Source: Microbacterium sp. cf046
GTDB lineage: Bacteria > Actinomycetota > Actinomycetes > Actinomycetales > Microbacteriaceae
Reading direction: 5' to 3'
Length of the DNA stretch: 64,000 nucleotides
NCBI RefSeq assembly: GCF_900114345.1
Contig: NZ_FOZJ01000002.1
Location: 1,268,117-1,332,116 of the forward strand
Shown: positions 35,683 to 44,471 of the stretch, one piece after another
How the letters are laid out: the number at the start of each line of letters is the position of its first letter
How positions within the stretch are numbered: the first letter of the stretch is position 1
Position numbers and translations under genes: made by a program
Notes under the pieces: model-generated
Database searches by the model: none
Seen by the model: only the letters and a program-made list of their open reading frames with translations
Told to the model about the DNA's origin: nothing

Positions 35683-37202
35683 CGCAGCAGCTCCCGCAGG
35701 CTCTGGATCGTATCGGCCTCGTCGGGTCGCTTGTCCGGCCGATAGCCCTTCACGCGCGCGAAGCGCAACGCGACGCCGCCGGGATACCTCGTGGACCGCT
35801 GCACCCCGTCGATCGCGATCTCCACGACGGTGACGGGTCTCACGTGCACGGCGTAGTCGCTGCGGCCGGTCTGGATCGACGGGAAGTACTCGGTCTGCCA
35901 GCGCAGCAGCTCGTCGGTGAGCCCCTTGAAGGTCTTGCCCACCATCACGAACCCTCCGGGCGGACCGTAGTCGCCGGCAGCATCGAGGGCGCCGAGATGC
36001 AGGTTCGACAGCTGGCCGGTCCGCCTGCCCGATCCCCATTCGACGGCCAGCACGACCAGGTCGTAGGTGAGCACGGGCTTGACCTTGATCCAGCTCTTGC
36101 CGCGCCTGCCGGCGGCGTAGGCGGAGTCGATGCCCTTGACGACGACGCCTTCGTGGCCGGCTGCGAGCGCGTCGCGCGAGACCTGGTCGGCGGCGACCGG
36201 GTCGGCGGTGACCACTCCCGGAATCCGCCAGTCGGATGCGATCCGCTCGAGCTCCTGGAGCCGAACCCCGAGGGGCTCGTCGATCAGATCACGACCGTCG
36301 ATGTGCAGCACATCGAAGAACCAGGGCCGCAGCGCCGTGCTGCTGATCGTCTCGGAGCCGAACCGTGCCATCGTGTCCTGGAAGGGTCGCGGGGCCCCGT
36401 CGGCGTCGAGCGAGAGGGTCTCGCCGTCGAGGATCACGTCGCGCACGGGCAGGCTGCGCACCACCTCGACGATCTCCGGCACCCGATGCGTGATGTCGGC
36501 GAGATTGCGCGTGAACACCTGCACCTCCTCGCCGGCGCGATGCACCTGGATGCGCGCGCCGTCGAGCTTGAACTCGACGGATGCCGGACCCGCGACCGTC
36601 GCGACGGCCTCGGCGACCGAGCCTGCGGTGGAGGCGAGCATCGGCATGACGGGACGGCCGACGAGCAGTCCCACCGCGGCGAGCTCGCCGTCCGCGCCGG
36701 CGAGCGCGATCCGCGCGGTCTCGCCGAGGTCGCCGGAGAGCATCGCGGCACGGCGCACGGTCGTCGCGGGCTGCCCGGATGCCCGGGTCACCGCGTCGAC
36801 GAGGACGCCCTCGAGCGCGCCAGTGCGCAGCTCGCCGAGGATGACCCGGGAGATGAAGTCCCACTCCGGCGCCGTCGCCCGGACGGCGAGGCCGTCGAGC
36901 TCCGCGCGACGCGTGCCGACCGAGCCCGCTCCGGATGCCGCGGCCAGACGCTCGAGCGCGGTGTCGAGATCGAGCACCGTGAGCGTCGGCTGCGCCGAGT
37001 GGTCGGCATCCATCGCCGCGACCCCCCGCCACCCGACCCCGAGCCGTCCCTGGCGCGGCTTCGCGACCAGGAACCCGACCGCGGGCACGATCTCCTCCGG
37101 AGCAAGCCGGCTCAGCAGCGTCGCGAGGGCATCGATCTTCGCGAGCCTCGATGATGTCGCAGCCACCGTCTCGGTCGTGGTCACGAGCTCGTGCAGCAGC
37201 AT
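35679..37202 (-). CDS. ligB: ATP-dependent DNA ligase, LigB type
   Basis: A 507-residue ligase. The adenylated lysine is in VEFKLDGARIQVHR (KxDG) near residue 212, followed by the motif III to V series (ILDGETLSLDADG, WFFDVLHIDG, EGVVVKG, KSWIKVKPV). An N-terminal DNA-binding domain precedes and an OB-fold domain closes the protein. Length and order match mycobacterial LigB, an accessory ligase beside the essential NAD-dependent LigA. The ATG gives MLLHELV, the conserved family start. No Ku or LigD genes are nearby. Confidence 0.92.
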   Translation of the reverse strand: MLLHELVTTTETVAATSSRLAKIDALATLLSRLAPEEIVPAVGFLVAKPRQGRLGVGWRGVAAMDADHSAQPTLTVLDLDTALERLAAASGAGSVGTRRAELDGLAVRATAPEWDFISRVILGELRTGALEGVLVDAVTRASGQPATTVRRAAMLSGDLGETARIALAGADGELAAVGLLVGRPVMPMLASTAGSVAEAVATVAGPASVEFKLDGARIQVHRAGEEVQVFTRNLADITHRVPEIVEVVRSLPVRDVILDGETLSLDADGAPRPFQDTMARFGSETISSTALRPWFFDVLHIDGRDLIDEPLGVRLQELERIASDWRIPGVVTADPVAADQVSRDALAAGHEGVVVKGIDSAYAAGRRGKSWIKVKPVLTYDLVVLAVEWGSGRRTGQLSNLHLGALDAAGDYGPPGGFVMVGKTFKGLTDELLRWQTEYFPSIQTGRSDYAVHVRPVTVVEIAIDGVQRSTRYPGGVALRFARVKGYRPDKRPDEADTIQSLRELLR

Positions 37203-37292
37203 CCCCGAATTCTCCCACCCGCCCGCGACATGCAAGCCGTCATGAAGACGCGGGCGATGCGATCGCGCCGCGCGTCGTCGCCACGCGCCCGG

Positions 37293-37913
37293 TCAGCGCT
37301 TCGTCCGCGGCGCGACGTGCGAGAGGGCGCGCGCCCACACGTCGGTGAGCGACAGCTCGGCCACGCCGGGGACCATCTCCACCCGAGCGGAGGGCAGCTG
37401 AGTCCGATACCAGTTCGCGGCGGCGTTCGCGGCTGCCTCCTCGCGCTGTCCGTTCATGATGAGGGCCTTCGCGCTCACCGCGGAGATGAGGATGCCGAGG
37501 TCGTCCCGGTCCAGCGGCTGCTCGGGTTCGGCGACGGCGACGAGTGCGATCCGGTCGATCGTGTCGCCGAGCGAGGCCGCCGCGCGAAGCGCGACATCGA
37601 CCGCCTCGCGATAGATGATCAGGCCTGCTGCGGGCGGGCCGGCCGCAGTGAACTGCGGGGCGGCGAGCTCACCGCGGATCAGCTCCACGAGCCACGCCGA
37701 GGTCTGCTCCGCCGGAGTCTCGCTGCCGAACGTGCCGGGATCCGCGATCGCTGCACCGTCCAGCGACACGGCGAGCACGCAGATGCTGCGCGCGGCGGTC
37801 TCGGCGGGTGCCGGGTCGGTGGCGACCGCGATCCCGGTGCCGACGAGGACGACCAGGCGCGCCGCGCCCGGCGATCCGTAGACGCGATGGGTCAGCCGCG
37901 TGTCACCGTCCAC
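37293..37913 (-). CDS. Degenerate alpha/beta-hydrolase-like protein
   Basis: A 206-residue protein with alternating hydrophobic strands and helices as in alpha/beta hydrolases (RLVVLVGTGIAVATD, GLIIYREAVDVALRAAASLG, RIALVAVAEP). The nucleophile elbow GxSxG is replaced (GLIIYREAV), so catalysis of the usual kind is unlikely. I do not recognise a specific family. The GTG start overlaps the end of the DoxX gene by 11 bases, so the two are coupled. Confidence 0.5.
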   Translation of the reverse strand: MDGDTRLTHRVYGSPGAARLVVLVGTGIAVATDPAPAETAARSICVLAVSLDGAAIADPGTFGSETPAEQTSAWLVELIRGELAAPQFTAAGPPAAGLIIYREAVDVALRAAASLGDTIDRIALVAVAEPEQPLDRDDLGILISAVSAKALIMNGQREEAAANAAANWYRTQLPSARVEMVPGVAELSLTDVWARALSHVAPRTKR

Positions 37914-38316
37914 GAGTGCTCCACAGCGCCCAGACGACCAGCGGCGGCTGCAGCAGCAGCCGCACGAAGCGCGCACGGTCGGTGCGCATCAGCGGCGCGG
38001 ACCTGCCGGTCTGCCACTGGTGCACGTTGCCGGGGAAGACCGCGATGAAGAACGCGGCGACCAGCCGGCCCACGCTGCGCCGCTGCGTCGGCAGCGCGAC
38101 GAGCCCGACGGCGAGCACCAGCTCGACCGCACCGGATGCCAGGACGATCGCGTCCTTGTCGAGCCTGGTCAGTCGCGTCGCCCAGTCCGGCACGACGATG
38201 CGGTATCCGCGCCGACCCCAGGTGACGTGCGATGCCCCCGCGACGGCGAGCAGGGCGGCGAGCGCCCAGCGTGCGACGCCTCGACCCGTCGCGAAGCGGG
38301 CGGACGGCGCGGTCAT
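37903..38316 (-). CDS. DoxX-family membrane protein
   Basis: A 137-residue four-helix membrane protein: WALAALLAVAGASHVTWG, AIVLASGAVELVLAVGLVAL, LVAAFFIAVFPGNVHQW and LLLQPPLVVWALW. VFPGNVHQW and GASHF-like segments are typical of the DoxX-like family, linked in other bacteria to redox balance at the membrane. Role here unknown. Confidence 0.75.
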   Translation of the reverse strand: MTAPSARFATGRGVARWALAALLAVAGASHVTWGRRGYRIVVPDWATRLTRLDKDAIVLASGAVELVLAVGLVALPTQRRSVGRLVAAFFIAVFPGNVHQWQTGRSAPLMRTDRARFVRLLLQPPLVVWALWSTRGR

Positions 38317-38326
38317 GGGTTCGACG

Positions 38327-38647
38327 CTACCCCGTCTGGTCGAGGGTCGGCCGGCTCACCGCGAACAGCTCCGTGCGGGCCAAGACCCGGTCACGCTCAC
38401 CGAGGAGCGCGGTGCGGCGAGGGTCGGCCATGTATGCGTCGAGCGCGGCCCGGTCGGGGAACCGCAGCAGCTGGACCTCGACCGGCTGGTCGTCCGCCCC
38501 GTCGCCGAACGCGCGCTGCAGCACGGTCGCGCCGTGATCGGGGAACAGCGCGAGGACGGCATCCTCGTACGCGTGCAGCTCCGCGATGCGGTCGGGCGTC
38601 GCCCACAGCAGGCAGCAGAAGGTCAGTTCGTCGGCGGAATCGGGCAC
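38327..38647 (-). CDS. Small DUF1330-like (ferredoxin-like fold) protein
   Basis: A 106-residue soluble protein: LTFCCLLWATPDRIAELHAYEDAVLALFPDHG followed by VEVQLLRFPDRAALDAYMADPRR has the beta-alpha-beta pattern of stress-response dimeric barrels such as DUF1330. No catalytic residues are evident. The GTG is fixed by TACAGT (38654-38659) exactly six bases away. It is first in the run of minus-strand genes leading to the DoxX gene. Confidence 0.65.
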   Translation of the reverse strand: MPDSADELTFCCLLWATPDRIAELHAYEDAVLALFPDHGATVLQRAFGDGADDQPVEVQLLRFPDRAALDAYMADPRRTALLGERDRVLARTELFAVSRPTLDQTG

Positions 38648-38710
38648 TCCAGGACTGTAGCGCGGGTGAGCGGCCGGGCCGGGAGCCCGAAACGATGGGA
38701 GAATCGCGAG

Positions 38711-39799
38711 ATGACCACTCCCCCGGATCCGAGCGCCGCGCGGTACGCGCGCCAGCGGATCCTGCCCGGTTTCGGCGAGGCTGCGCAACGGCGGCTCGCC
38801 GGTGCGCACGCCGTCGTGATCGGCGCCGGCGGTCTCGGGAGCGCAGTGCTGCCGATCCTCGCCGCGGCCGGTGTCGGCACGATCACCGTGGTCGACGACG
38901 ACCTGGTCGATCAGACGAACCTGCACCGCCAGATCCTGCACGGTGCGACCGATGTCGGCCGCCCGAAGGTCGACTCGGCGGCGGATGCGGTACGCGCCCA
39001 GTCGCCGGAGACGACCGTGATCGGCCACCGTGGCCTGTTCACCGCGGCCACCGCCGGTCGGCTGCTCGCCGGTGCGGACATCCTGATCGACGGCTCCGAC
39101 ACCAACGAGACCCGCTTCGCGGCGAACGACGCCGCCGTCGCCGCAGGCATCCCCCTCGTCTGGGGGTCGGCCCTGCGCTGGTCGGGGCAGGTGGGCATCG
39201 CCTGGGGCGGCACCGACTACCGTGACCTCTTCCCGGACGGACCCGACTCCGAAGCCGACACGTGCGAGGTCGCCGGCATCCTGCCGACCGTGTGCACGGT
39301 CATCGGCGGACTCATGGCGACGGAGGCGATCAAGCTGCTCACCGGGATCGGAGAGCCCTTGGTCGGGCGGGTCATCCTGTTCGACGCCCTGACCGGGACG
39401 ACACGCGAGCTGCGGTACGAGCGTGATCCGGCGAGGGATGCGGCGCCCCTCGTGCCTCCGCCCGCCCGGGCGCCGGCATCCGATCGCTCGATCACGGCGC
39501 GTGAACTCTCGGCTCTGCTGAGCGAGCCGATTCCGCCGGTGCTGCTCGACGTCCGCGAGCCTCACGAGGTCGCCGCCGCGGCGCTGCCCGGCGCGATCGT
39601 GATCCCGCTCGGCGAGCTCGATGCGCGCATCGGCGAACTCGACCCCGCCGCACCGACGATCGTGTTCTGCCACCTCGGCGTCCGTTCGGAGACCGCCCTG
39701 CAGCGCCTCGAGGCTGCCGGCTTCGCCCGCGCCCGCCATCTCGCCGGCGGCATCGACGCCTGGTCGCGCACCGTCGACCCTTCCCTGCCCCGTTACTGA
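38711..39799 (+). CDS. MoeB/ThiF-like adenylyltransferase fused to rhodanese (MoeZ type)
   Basis: A 362-residue E1-like enzyme that adenylates the C-terminal glycine of a sulfur carrier such as MoaD, with a rhodanese domain that supplies sulfur. The ATP site GAGGLGSAVLPILAAAGVG and the QTNLHRQILH and GSDTNETRFAAND motifs are seen. The zinc CxxC pairs of E. coli MoeB are missing (the first is replaced by YRDLFPDG). The rhodanese loop is FCHLGVRSETAL, with Cys as the likely persulfide site. It opens the molybdenum-cofactor gene run. Confidence 0.87.
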   Translation: MTTPPDPSAARYARQRILPGFGEAAQRRLAGAHAVVIGAGGLGSAVLPILAAAGVGTITVVDDDLVDQTNLHRQILHGATDVGRPKVDSAADAVRAQSPETTVIGHRGLFTAATAGRLLAGADILIDGSDTNETRFAANDAAVAAGIPLVWGSALRWSGQVGIAWGGTDYRDLFPDGPDSEADTCEVAGILPTVCTVIGGLMATEAIKLLTGIGEPLVGRVILFDALTGTTRELRYERDPARDAAPLVPPPARAPASDRSITARELSALLSEPIPPVLLDVREPHEVAAAALPGAIVIPLGELDARIGELDPAAPTIVFCHLGVRSETALQRLEAAGFARARHLAGGIDAWSRTVDPSLPRY

Positions 39800-39818
39800 A
39801 CGACGCGAAACCAGAGCC

Positions 39819-41009
39819 ATGCAACGCATCCCGGTCGAGGACTACGCCGCCGTCATCCGCGAGCTCCTCGCATCGGTGACCGATCGGCCGGTCGAGATCG
39901 TCCCGATCGCGCTCGCGGCGGATCGGGTGACCTCGGCGGAGGTGCGGAGTCCGATCGACCTCCCGACGTTCCGCAATTCGCAGATGGACGGCTACGCGGT
40001 CCGCAGTGCCGACCTCGATCGCATCCCCGCCGTCCTTCCTCTGCTCGGTGAGATCGCGGCCGGCGCGGCCGATCCCGCAGCGCTGCCCGCCGGCTCGGCG
40101 ATCGCGATCATGACCGGTGCACCAGTGCCCCCCGGGGCCGACACCGTCATCCCGATCGAGGACACCCGCCTCGTCGACGGCGGGGTCGAGGTCCTTCGAC
40201 GACGGGATGCCGGCGACTACGTCCGCGAGGCGGGATCGGACGTGCTCGCCGGGGCGGTGCTGCTGCCGGCCGGCCGGCGCCTCGCATCGCGGCACCTGGC
40301 GGCTCTGGCCGCGGCGAACCTGATGGAGGTCGCGGTCCGATCGCGCGTGCGGGTCGCGGTCGTCAGCACAGGCAACGAGCTCGTCCCACCGGGTGCTCCC
40401 CTCGCGCATGGAAGCCTTCCCGATGCGAACGGCATCGCCCTCGCGGCTGCGGCGACCGCGGTGGGCGCCGAGGTGGTCGATCTGCAGCTCGCCGGCGACG
40501 ATCCGGTACGGCTCGGGGCGACTCTCGATCGGGCGATCGCGGCGGGCGCGGAACTGGTGCTCACGAGCGGCGGCATCTCGATGGGCGCGCACGAACCGGT
40601 TCGCCAGCTGCTCGAACCGCTCGGGGCGATCGTCGGCACTGTCGACATGCAGCCGGGCGGTCCGCAGGCGCACGCGCGCTATCACGGCGTGCCGGTCGTC
40701 TGCTTCCCGGGCAATCCGGTCAGCAGCCAACTGAGCTTCGCCCTGTTCGTGGCGCCGCTGCTGCGCGAGATCGCCGGCCTGCCCGAGCACCGTCGCATCG
40801 TCCGTGCGCTGGCGACCCCGTTGGAGTCGATCGCCGGACGCCGTCAGTTCCTCCGCGCCAGGGTGACTGCGGACGGGGAGGTCGAGACCGTCGCCGGTCC
40901 CGGGTCGCATCTGGTCGCCGCGCTGGCCGCCGCCGATGTGCTGATCGACGTCCCGGCGGAGGTCACCGCGCTCCCGGCCGGCGCGTCGGTGGATACCGTT
41001 GACCTATGA
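39819..41009 (+). CDS. moeA: Molybdopterin molybdenumtransferase MoeA
   Basis: A 396-residue enzyme that inserts molybdate into adenylated molybdopterin. Conserved motifs are LPTFRNSQMDGYAVRSADL, IMTGAPVPPGADTVIPIED, VVSTGNELVPPG, LPDANG, TSGGISMG and VVCFPGNPVSSQLSF, in the order of domains III, I, II and IV. It starts 20 bases after the MoeZ-type gene and overlaps the moaC-mog gene as ATGA. Confidence 0.95.
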   Translation: MQRIPVEDYAAVIRELLASVTDRPVEIVPIALAADRVTSAEVRSPIDLPTFRNSQMDGYAVRSADLDRIPAVLPLLGEIAAGAADPAALPAGSAIAIMTGAPVPPGADTVIPIEDTRLVDGGVEVLRRRDAGDYVREAGSDVLAGAVLLPAGRRLASRHLAALAAANLMEVAVRSRVRVAVVSTGNELVPPGAPLAHGSLPDANGIALAAAATAVGAEVVDLQLAGDDPVRLGATLDRAIAAGAELVLTSGGISMGAHEPVRQLLEPLGAIVGTVDMQPGGPQAHARYHGVPVVCFPGNPVSSQLSFALFVAPLLREIAGLPEHRRIVRALATPLESIAGRRQFLRARVTADGEVETVAGPGSHLVAALAAADVLIDVPAEVTALPAGASVDTVDL

Positions 41010-41998
41010 GCTCGCTCACGCACCTGGACGATGACGGCCGCGCACGCATGATCGACGTGGGCGCCAAGCCGATCACGCGCCGTGTCGCCCACGCCGCCGG
41101 CCGGCTGTCGACGACCGCCGAAGTAATCGCACTGGTCCGCGCCGACGGCCTGCCGAAGGCCGACGTGCTCGCCACCGCGCGCATCGCGGGCATCTCGGGA
41201 GCCAAGCGCACGAGCGAGCTGATCCCGCTCGCGCACATCCTGCCGCTCGATTCCGTCACGATCGACTTCGGCTTCGACGGCGACGCGGTCCTCATCGAGG
41301 CGACGGTCTCGGTCACCGCGCGCACGGGGGTTGAGATGGAGGCGCTCACCGCGGTCGCGATCGCGGGGCTCACCCTCCACGACATGATCAAGGCCGTGGA
41401 TCCTCGGGCGGTGCTCGGCGAGATCCGCCTGCTCGAGAAGTCGGGCGGCAAGCACGGCGAGTGGACGCGGGACGCGGTCGCTCCGGATGCCGAAGGGCGG
41501 CATCCATCTGTCTCCCTGCTCGGCGCCGGTCGCTCTGCAGCCGTGCTGGTCTCCTCGACCGCGGCGGCGGCCGGAACCCGTGCCGACACGACCGGGCCGC
41601 TGATCGTCGAGTGGCTCCGGGAGCGCGGGTTCGCGGTCGACGACGCGATCGTGACGGCCGACCTCGACGCGGCGGCGGCGCTGCGGAGCATCGTGGCTGC
41701 CGCGCCCGAAGTCGTGCTGACGACCGGGGGCACCGGACTGCATCCGCAGGATCGCACGCCCGAGGCCACGAGGGCGGTGCTCGATTTCGAGCTGCCCGGC
41801 ATCGCCGAGGCGATTCGCGCGGCGGGCAGGGCGGCGGTGCCGACGGCCTCGCTGAGTCGTGCGGTCGCCGGCATGGCGGGTGCGACGCTCGTCGTCAACC
41901 TGCCCGGATCGTCCGGCGGCGTGCGCGACGGGCTCGCCGTCCTCGAGCCGCTGCTCGGGCATGTGCTCGACCAGGTCGCCGGCGGCGGTCATGGCTGA
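41006..41998 (+). CDS. moaC: Bifunctional cyclic pyranopterin monophosphate synthase / molybdopterin adenylyltransferase (MoaC-Mog fusion)
   Basis: A 330-residue fusion. Residues 1 to about 158 are MoaC, with KPITRRVAHAAGRL, IAGISGAKRTSELIPLAH, VTARTGVEMEALTAV and HDMIKAVD. Residues about 165 to 325 are a MogA/MoaB domain, with LTTGGTGLHPQDRTPEATRA and LPGSSGGVRDGL. One chain thus does both an early ring-rearrangement step and the late AMP activation of molybdopterin. Such fusions occur in Actinobacteria. It overlaps moeA by four and moaE by eight bases. Confidence 0.93.
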   Translation: MSSLTHLDDDGRARMIDVGAKPITRRVAHAAGRLSTTAEVIALVRADGLPKADVLATARIAGISGAKRTSELIPLAHILPLDSVTIDFGFDGDAVLIEATVSVTARTGVEMEALTAVAIAGLTLHDMIKAVDPRAVLGEIRLLEKSGGKHGEWTRDAVAPDAEGRHPSVSLLGAGRSAAVLVSSTAAAAGTRADTTGPLIVEWLRERGFAVDDAIVTADLDAAAALRSIVAAAPEVVLTTGGTGLHPQDRTPEATRAVLDFELPGIAEAIRAAGRAAVPTASLSRAVAGMAGATLVVNLPGSSGGVRDGLAVLEPLLGHVLDQVAGGGHG

Positions 41999-42407
41999 CC
42001 GGTATCTGGCGCTCGTCACGGCGGAGCCGATCGACCGCGCCGCGGCGGAGGCGTTCGTCACCACGCGATCGGACGGTGCGCTCGTCGTCTTCGAGGGCGT
42101 CGTTCGCGATCACGATCACGGCGCATCCGTGCACGCCCTGGACTACGAGGCCCATCCCGACGCGCCGCGGTTCCTGGCCGAGGTGTGCGCCGAGATCGCG
42201 GACTCCTCCGGCCTGCGCGTCGCGGCGATCCATCGCGTCGGAGCGCTGGCGATCGGCGATGTCGCGCTCGTCGCCGCCGTCGCCGCGCCGCACCGGGCCG
42301 AGGCCTTCGCGGTGTGCGCGCAGCTCGTCGACCTGGTCAAGGAGCGCACGCCGATCTGGAAGCGCCAGCACCTCGCCGAGGGCACCACGGAGTGGGTCGG
42401 CCTGTAG
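41991..42407 (+). CDS. moaE: Molybdopterin synthase catalytic subunit MoaE
   Basis: A 138-residue large subunit that transfers two sulfurs from MoaD thiocarboxylate to cyclic pyranopterin. Motifs are GALVVFEGVVRDHDHG, LDYEAHPD, IHRVGALAIGDVAL and the active-site VKERTPIWKRQHL with its lysines. The ATG lies inside the end of the preceding gene (ATGGCTGA overlap). It converges on moaD with six bases between stops. Confidence 0.95.
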   Translation: MADRYLALVTAEPIDRAAAEAFVTTRSDGALVVFEGVVRDHDHGASVHALDYEAHPDAPRFLAEVCAEIADSSGLRVAAIHRVGALAIGDVALVAAVAAPHRAEAFAVCAQLVDLVKERTPIWKRQHLAEGTTEWVGL

Positions 42408-42413
42408 CCCGGC

Positions 42414-42659
42414 TCAGCCGCCGGAGAACCGGGGCAGGACGTCGGCCGCCGCGCCGAGGGGGCGCTCGCGGTCCCGGCTCACGACGCCGTCGATCAGGAT
42501 CGAGCCGGTGCGCAGCACGCGCTCCATCGCTTCGCCGTACTGCGACTCGAGGGCGTCGCGCAGATCGCCGACCGTGCCCCCTGACACCACGACGGTCTCG
42601 TCGGCTCGGCCCGCGGCATCCGCGGCGGCCGCGAAGTACCGCACGCGCACCTCAACCAC
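42414..42659 (-). CDS. moaD: Molybdopterin synthase sulfur carrier subunit MoaD
   Basis: An 81-residue ubiquitin-fold protein: [35 protein letters not shown] and the C-terminal FSGG, whose last glycine becomes the thiocarboxylate. The GTG overlaps the moaA stop by eight bases (GTGGTTGA), the same type of overlap as between moaE and its upstream gene. It is on the opposite strand from its partner moaE. Confidence 0.92.
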   Translation of the reverse strand: MVEVRVRYFAAAADAAGRADETVVVSGGTVGDLRDALESQYGEAMERVLRTGSILIDGVVSRDRERPLGAAADVLPRFSGG

Positions 42660-43719
42660 CGATCGCGCCCATCGACCGCTCGGGCGGAGTGAAGCCCGGG
42701 TCGGAGATGCCGTGCCCCGCCTGCTTCCCCCACATCGCGGCCCGCCAGCGATCGGCGATCTCGGCGTCGGTCGCGCCGCCGCGCAGGAGCGCGCGCAGAT
42801 CGGTCTCGTCGTCGCCGAACAGGCACGAGCGCACGGTGCCTTCAGCCGTGATGCGGGTGCGATCGCAGGCGGAGCAGAATGAGCGGGTCACCGACGCGAT
42901 GATGCCGACGGTCGCAGGTCCTCCGTCGACGAGCCACTCCTCGGCAGGGGCGGATGGGTCGTCGCGGCCCGCTTCGACGAGCGTGAACCTGCGCGACAGC
43001 ACCTCGACGAGCTCGGCGGCCGGAACCATGTTCGCCCGCCGCCACGCGGCATCGGCATCCAGCGGCATCTCCTCGATGAACCGCAGCCGCAGTCCGCGCT
43101 CGATCGCCCACGCGAGCAGCGCGGGCGCGTCCTCGAGGGTCTCGCGCATGAGCACGGCGTTGAGCTTCGTGGGGCCGAGGCCGGCGCGCACGGCTCCGTC
43201 GATGCCGGCCAGCACGGCCGGGAGGCGGTCGCGACGGGTCAGCCGCGCGAAGTGCTCGCGGTCGATCGTGTCGAGCGAGACGTTCACGCGCCCGAGCCCC
43301 GCGGCCGCGAGGCGCTCCGCGACCTTGTCGAGCCCGATGCCGTTCGTGGTCATCGACATCGGCATCCCGGGCGCTGCTGCAGCGGACAGCGCGACGATCT
43401 CCACGAGATCGGCGCGGGTCAGCGGCTCGCCGCCAGTGAAACGCACTTCCCGGATGCCGAGCTCGCTGCCCGCGATCCCGACCAGGCGCGCGATCTCGAC
43501 GGCCGTGAGCAGATCCGCTTTGGGGATGCTGGGGAGCCCCTCCGCCGGCATGCAGTAGGTGCAGCGCAGCGAGCACTTCTCGGTCACCGAGATCCGCAGG
43601 TCGTGCGCGACGCGGCCGAACCGGTCGACCAGTCCGGCCGTGTCGGGCCGACCCGTCGTGTCGGGGGCGCTCAAGGGATCGCGGTGGATCCGCGGCATCC
43701 CGAGCGAGAGCGTCGACAT
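42652..43719 (-). CDS. moaA: GTP 3',8-cyclase MoaA
   Basis: A 355-residue radical-SAM enzyme that starts molybdenum-cofactor synthesis from GTP. The N-terminal cluster ligands are Cys49, Cys53 and Cys56 in [13 protein letters not shown], and the C-terminal cluster is in [19 protein letters not shown]. The protein ends in Gly-Gly as needed for activity. A TAGGCT box (43726-43731) lies six bases before the ATG, so it is probably leaderless. Confidence 0.96.
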   Translation of the reverse strand: MSTLSLGMPRIHRDPLSAPDTTGRPDTAGLVDRFGRVAHDLRISVTEKCSLRCTYCMPAEGLPSIPKADLLTAVEIARLVGIAGSELGIREVRFTGGEPLTRADLVEIVALSAAAAPGMPMSMTTNGIGLDKVAERLAAAGLGRVNVSLDTIDREHFARLTRRDRLPAVLAGIDGAVRAGLGPTKLNAVLMRETLEDAPALLAWAIERGLRLRFIEEMPLDADAAWRRANMVPAAELVEVLSRRFTLVEAGRDDPSAPAEEWLVDGGPATVGIIASVTRSFCSACDRTRITAEGTVRSCLFGDDETDLRALLRGGATDAEIADRWRAAMWGKQAGHGISDPGFTPPERSMGAIGG

Positions 43720-43768
43720 GAGTTCAGCCTATGCGCCCCGCATCCCGCCGCGGCCGCGTGCGACGGCA

Positions 43769-43798
43769 GTGACAGGCATGCGCAGGCGTGGCTAGGGT
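43769..43798 (+). promoter_or_regulatory. Putative promoter of the sulfite-oxidase-like operon
   Basis: GTGACA (43769-43774), an 18-base spacer and TAGGGT (43793-43798) precede the operon. This would give a leader of about 75 bases and a normal ribosome site (GAGAGGG) before the ATG at 43881. Confidence 0.45.
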
Positions 43799-43880
43799 GA
43801 GCGAAGGGCACGCGTCTGCACGACGGGCATCTGGGGCGGGAGCCCCACAGAACACAGGGAACCGAGAAAGAGAGGGCGCC

Positions 43881-44471
43881 ATGTCGTTCATCACACGAGG
43901 CTTCTCCGGTCGGCGCGGCGACCGCGATCCGCGGCTTCCTCCCGGTCAGACCCTCGTCGAGGACTGGCCGGTGCTGTCGGCGGGCCCGACTCCCGAGGTC
44001 GACACCGCGGACTGGGAGTTCGTCGTGCGCACCGAGAACGGCTCGCACACCTGGAGCTGGGACGAGCTGCGCGCGCTCGGCATCGAAGACATCACGACCG
44101 ACATCCACTGCGTCACGCACTGGACGAAGCTCGAGATGCCGTGGCGCGGCGTTCCGCTCGACAAGATCTGGGAGAGCGTCGAGACCGAGCACGAGTTCGT
44201 GATGGCGCATTCGTACGGCGGCTACACGACGAACGTGCCGCTCGAGGACCTGCTGGACGGCAAGAGCTGGATCGCGTTCGAGGCCGACGGCGAGCCCCTC
44301 GATCCGGAGCACGGCGGGCCGGCGCGACTGCTCGTACCGCACCTGTATTTCTGGAAGAGCGCGAAGTGGGTCCGCGGTCTGGTCACGATGCCGACCGACG
44401 ACCCCGGGTTCTGGGAGCAGAACGGGTATCACCTGCACGGCGACCCCTGGCAGGAGGAGCGGTACTGGTGA
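43881..44471 (+). CDS. Sulfite-oxidase-type molybdopterin-dependent oxidoreductase
   Basis: A 196-residue molybdopterin domain protein of the YedY/sulfite oxidase family. The molybdenum-ligating cysteine is Cys77 in DIHCVTHWTKLEMPWRGV, followed by SYGGYTTNVPLEDLLDG, LLVPHLYFWKSAKWVRG and the closing WEQNGYHLHGDPWQEERYW. There is no Tat signal, so it is cytoplasmic. It is downstream of a complete cofactor gene set and translationally coupled to a flavin reductase, which probably supplies or accepts electrons. Substrate unknown; oxidised sulfur groups or nitrate/nitrite-like compounds are guesses. Confidence 0.87.
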   Translation: MSFITRGFSGRRGDRDPRLPPGQTLVEDWPVLSAGPTPEVDTADWEFVVRTENGSHTWSWDELRALGIEDITTDIHCVTHWTKLEMPWRGVPLDKIWESVETEHEFVMAHSYGGYTTNVPLEDLLDGKSWIAFEADGEPLDPEHGGPARLLVPHLYFWKSAKWVRGLVTMPTDDPGFWEQNGYHLHGDPWQEERYW

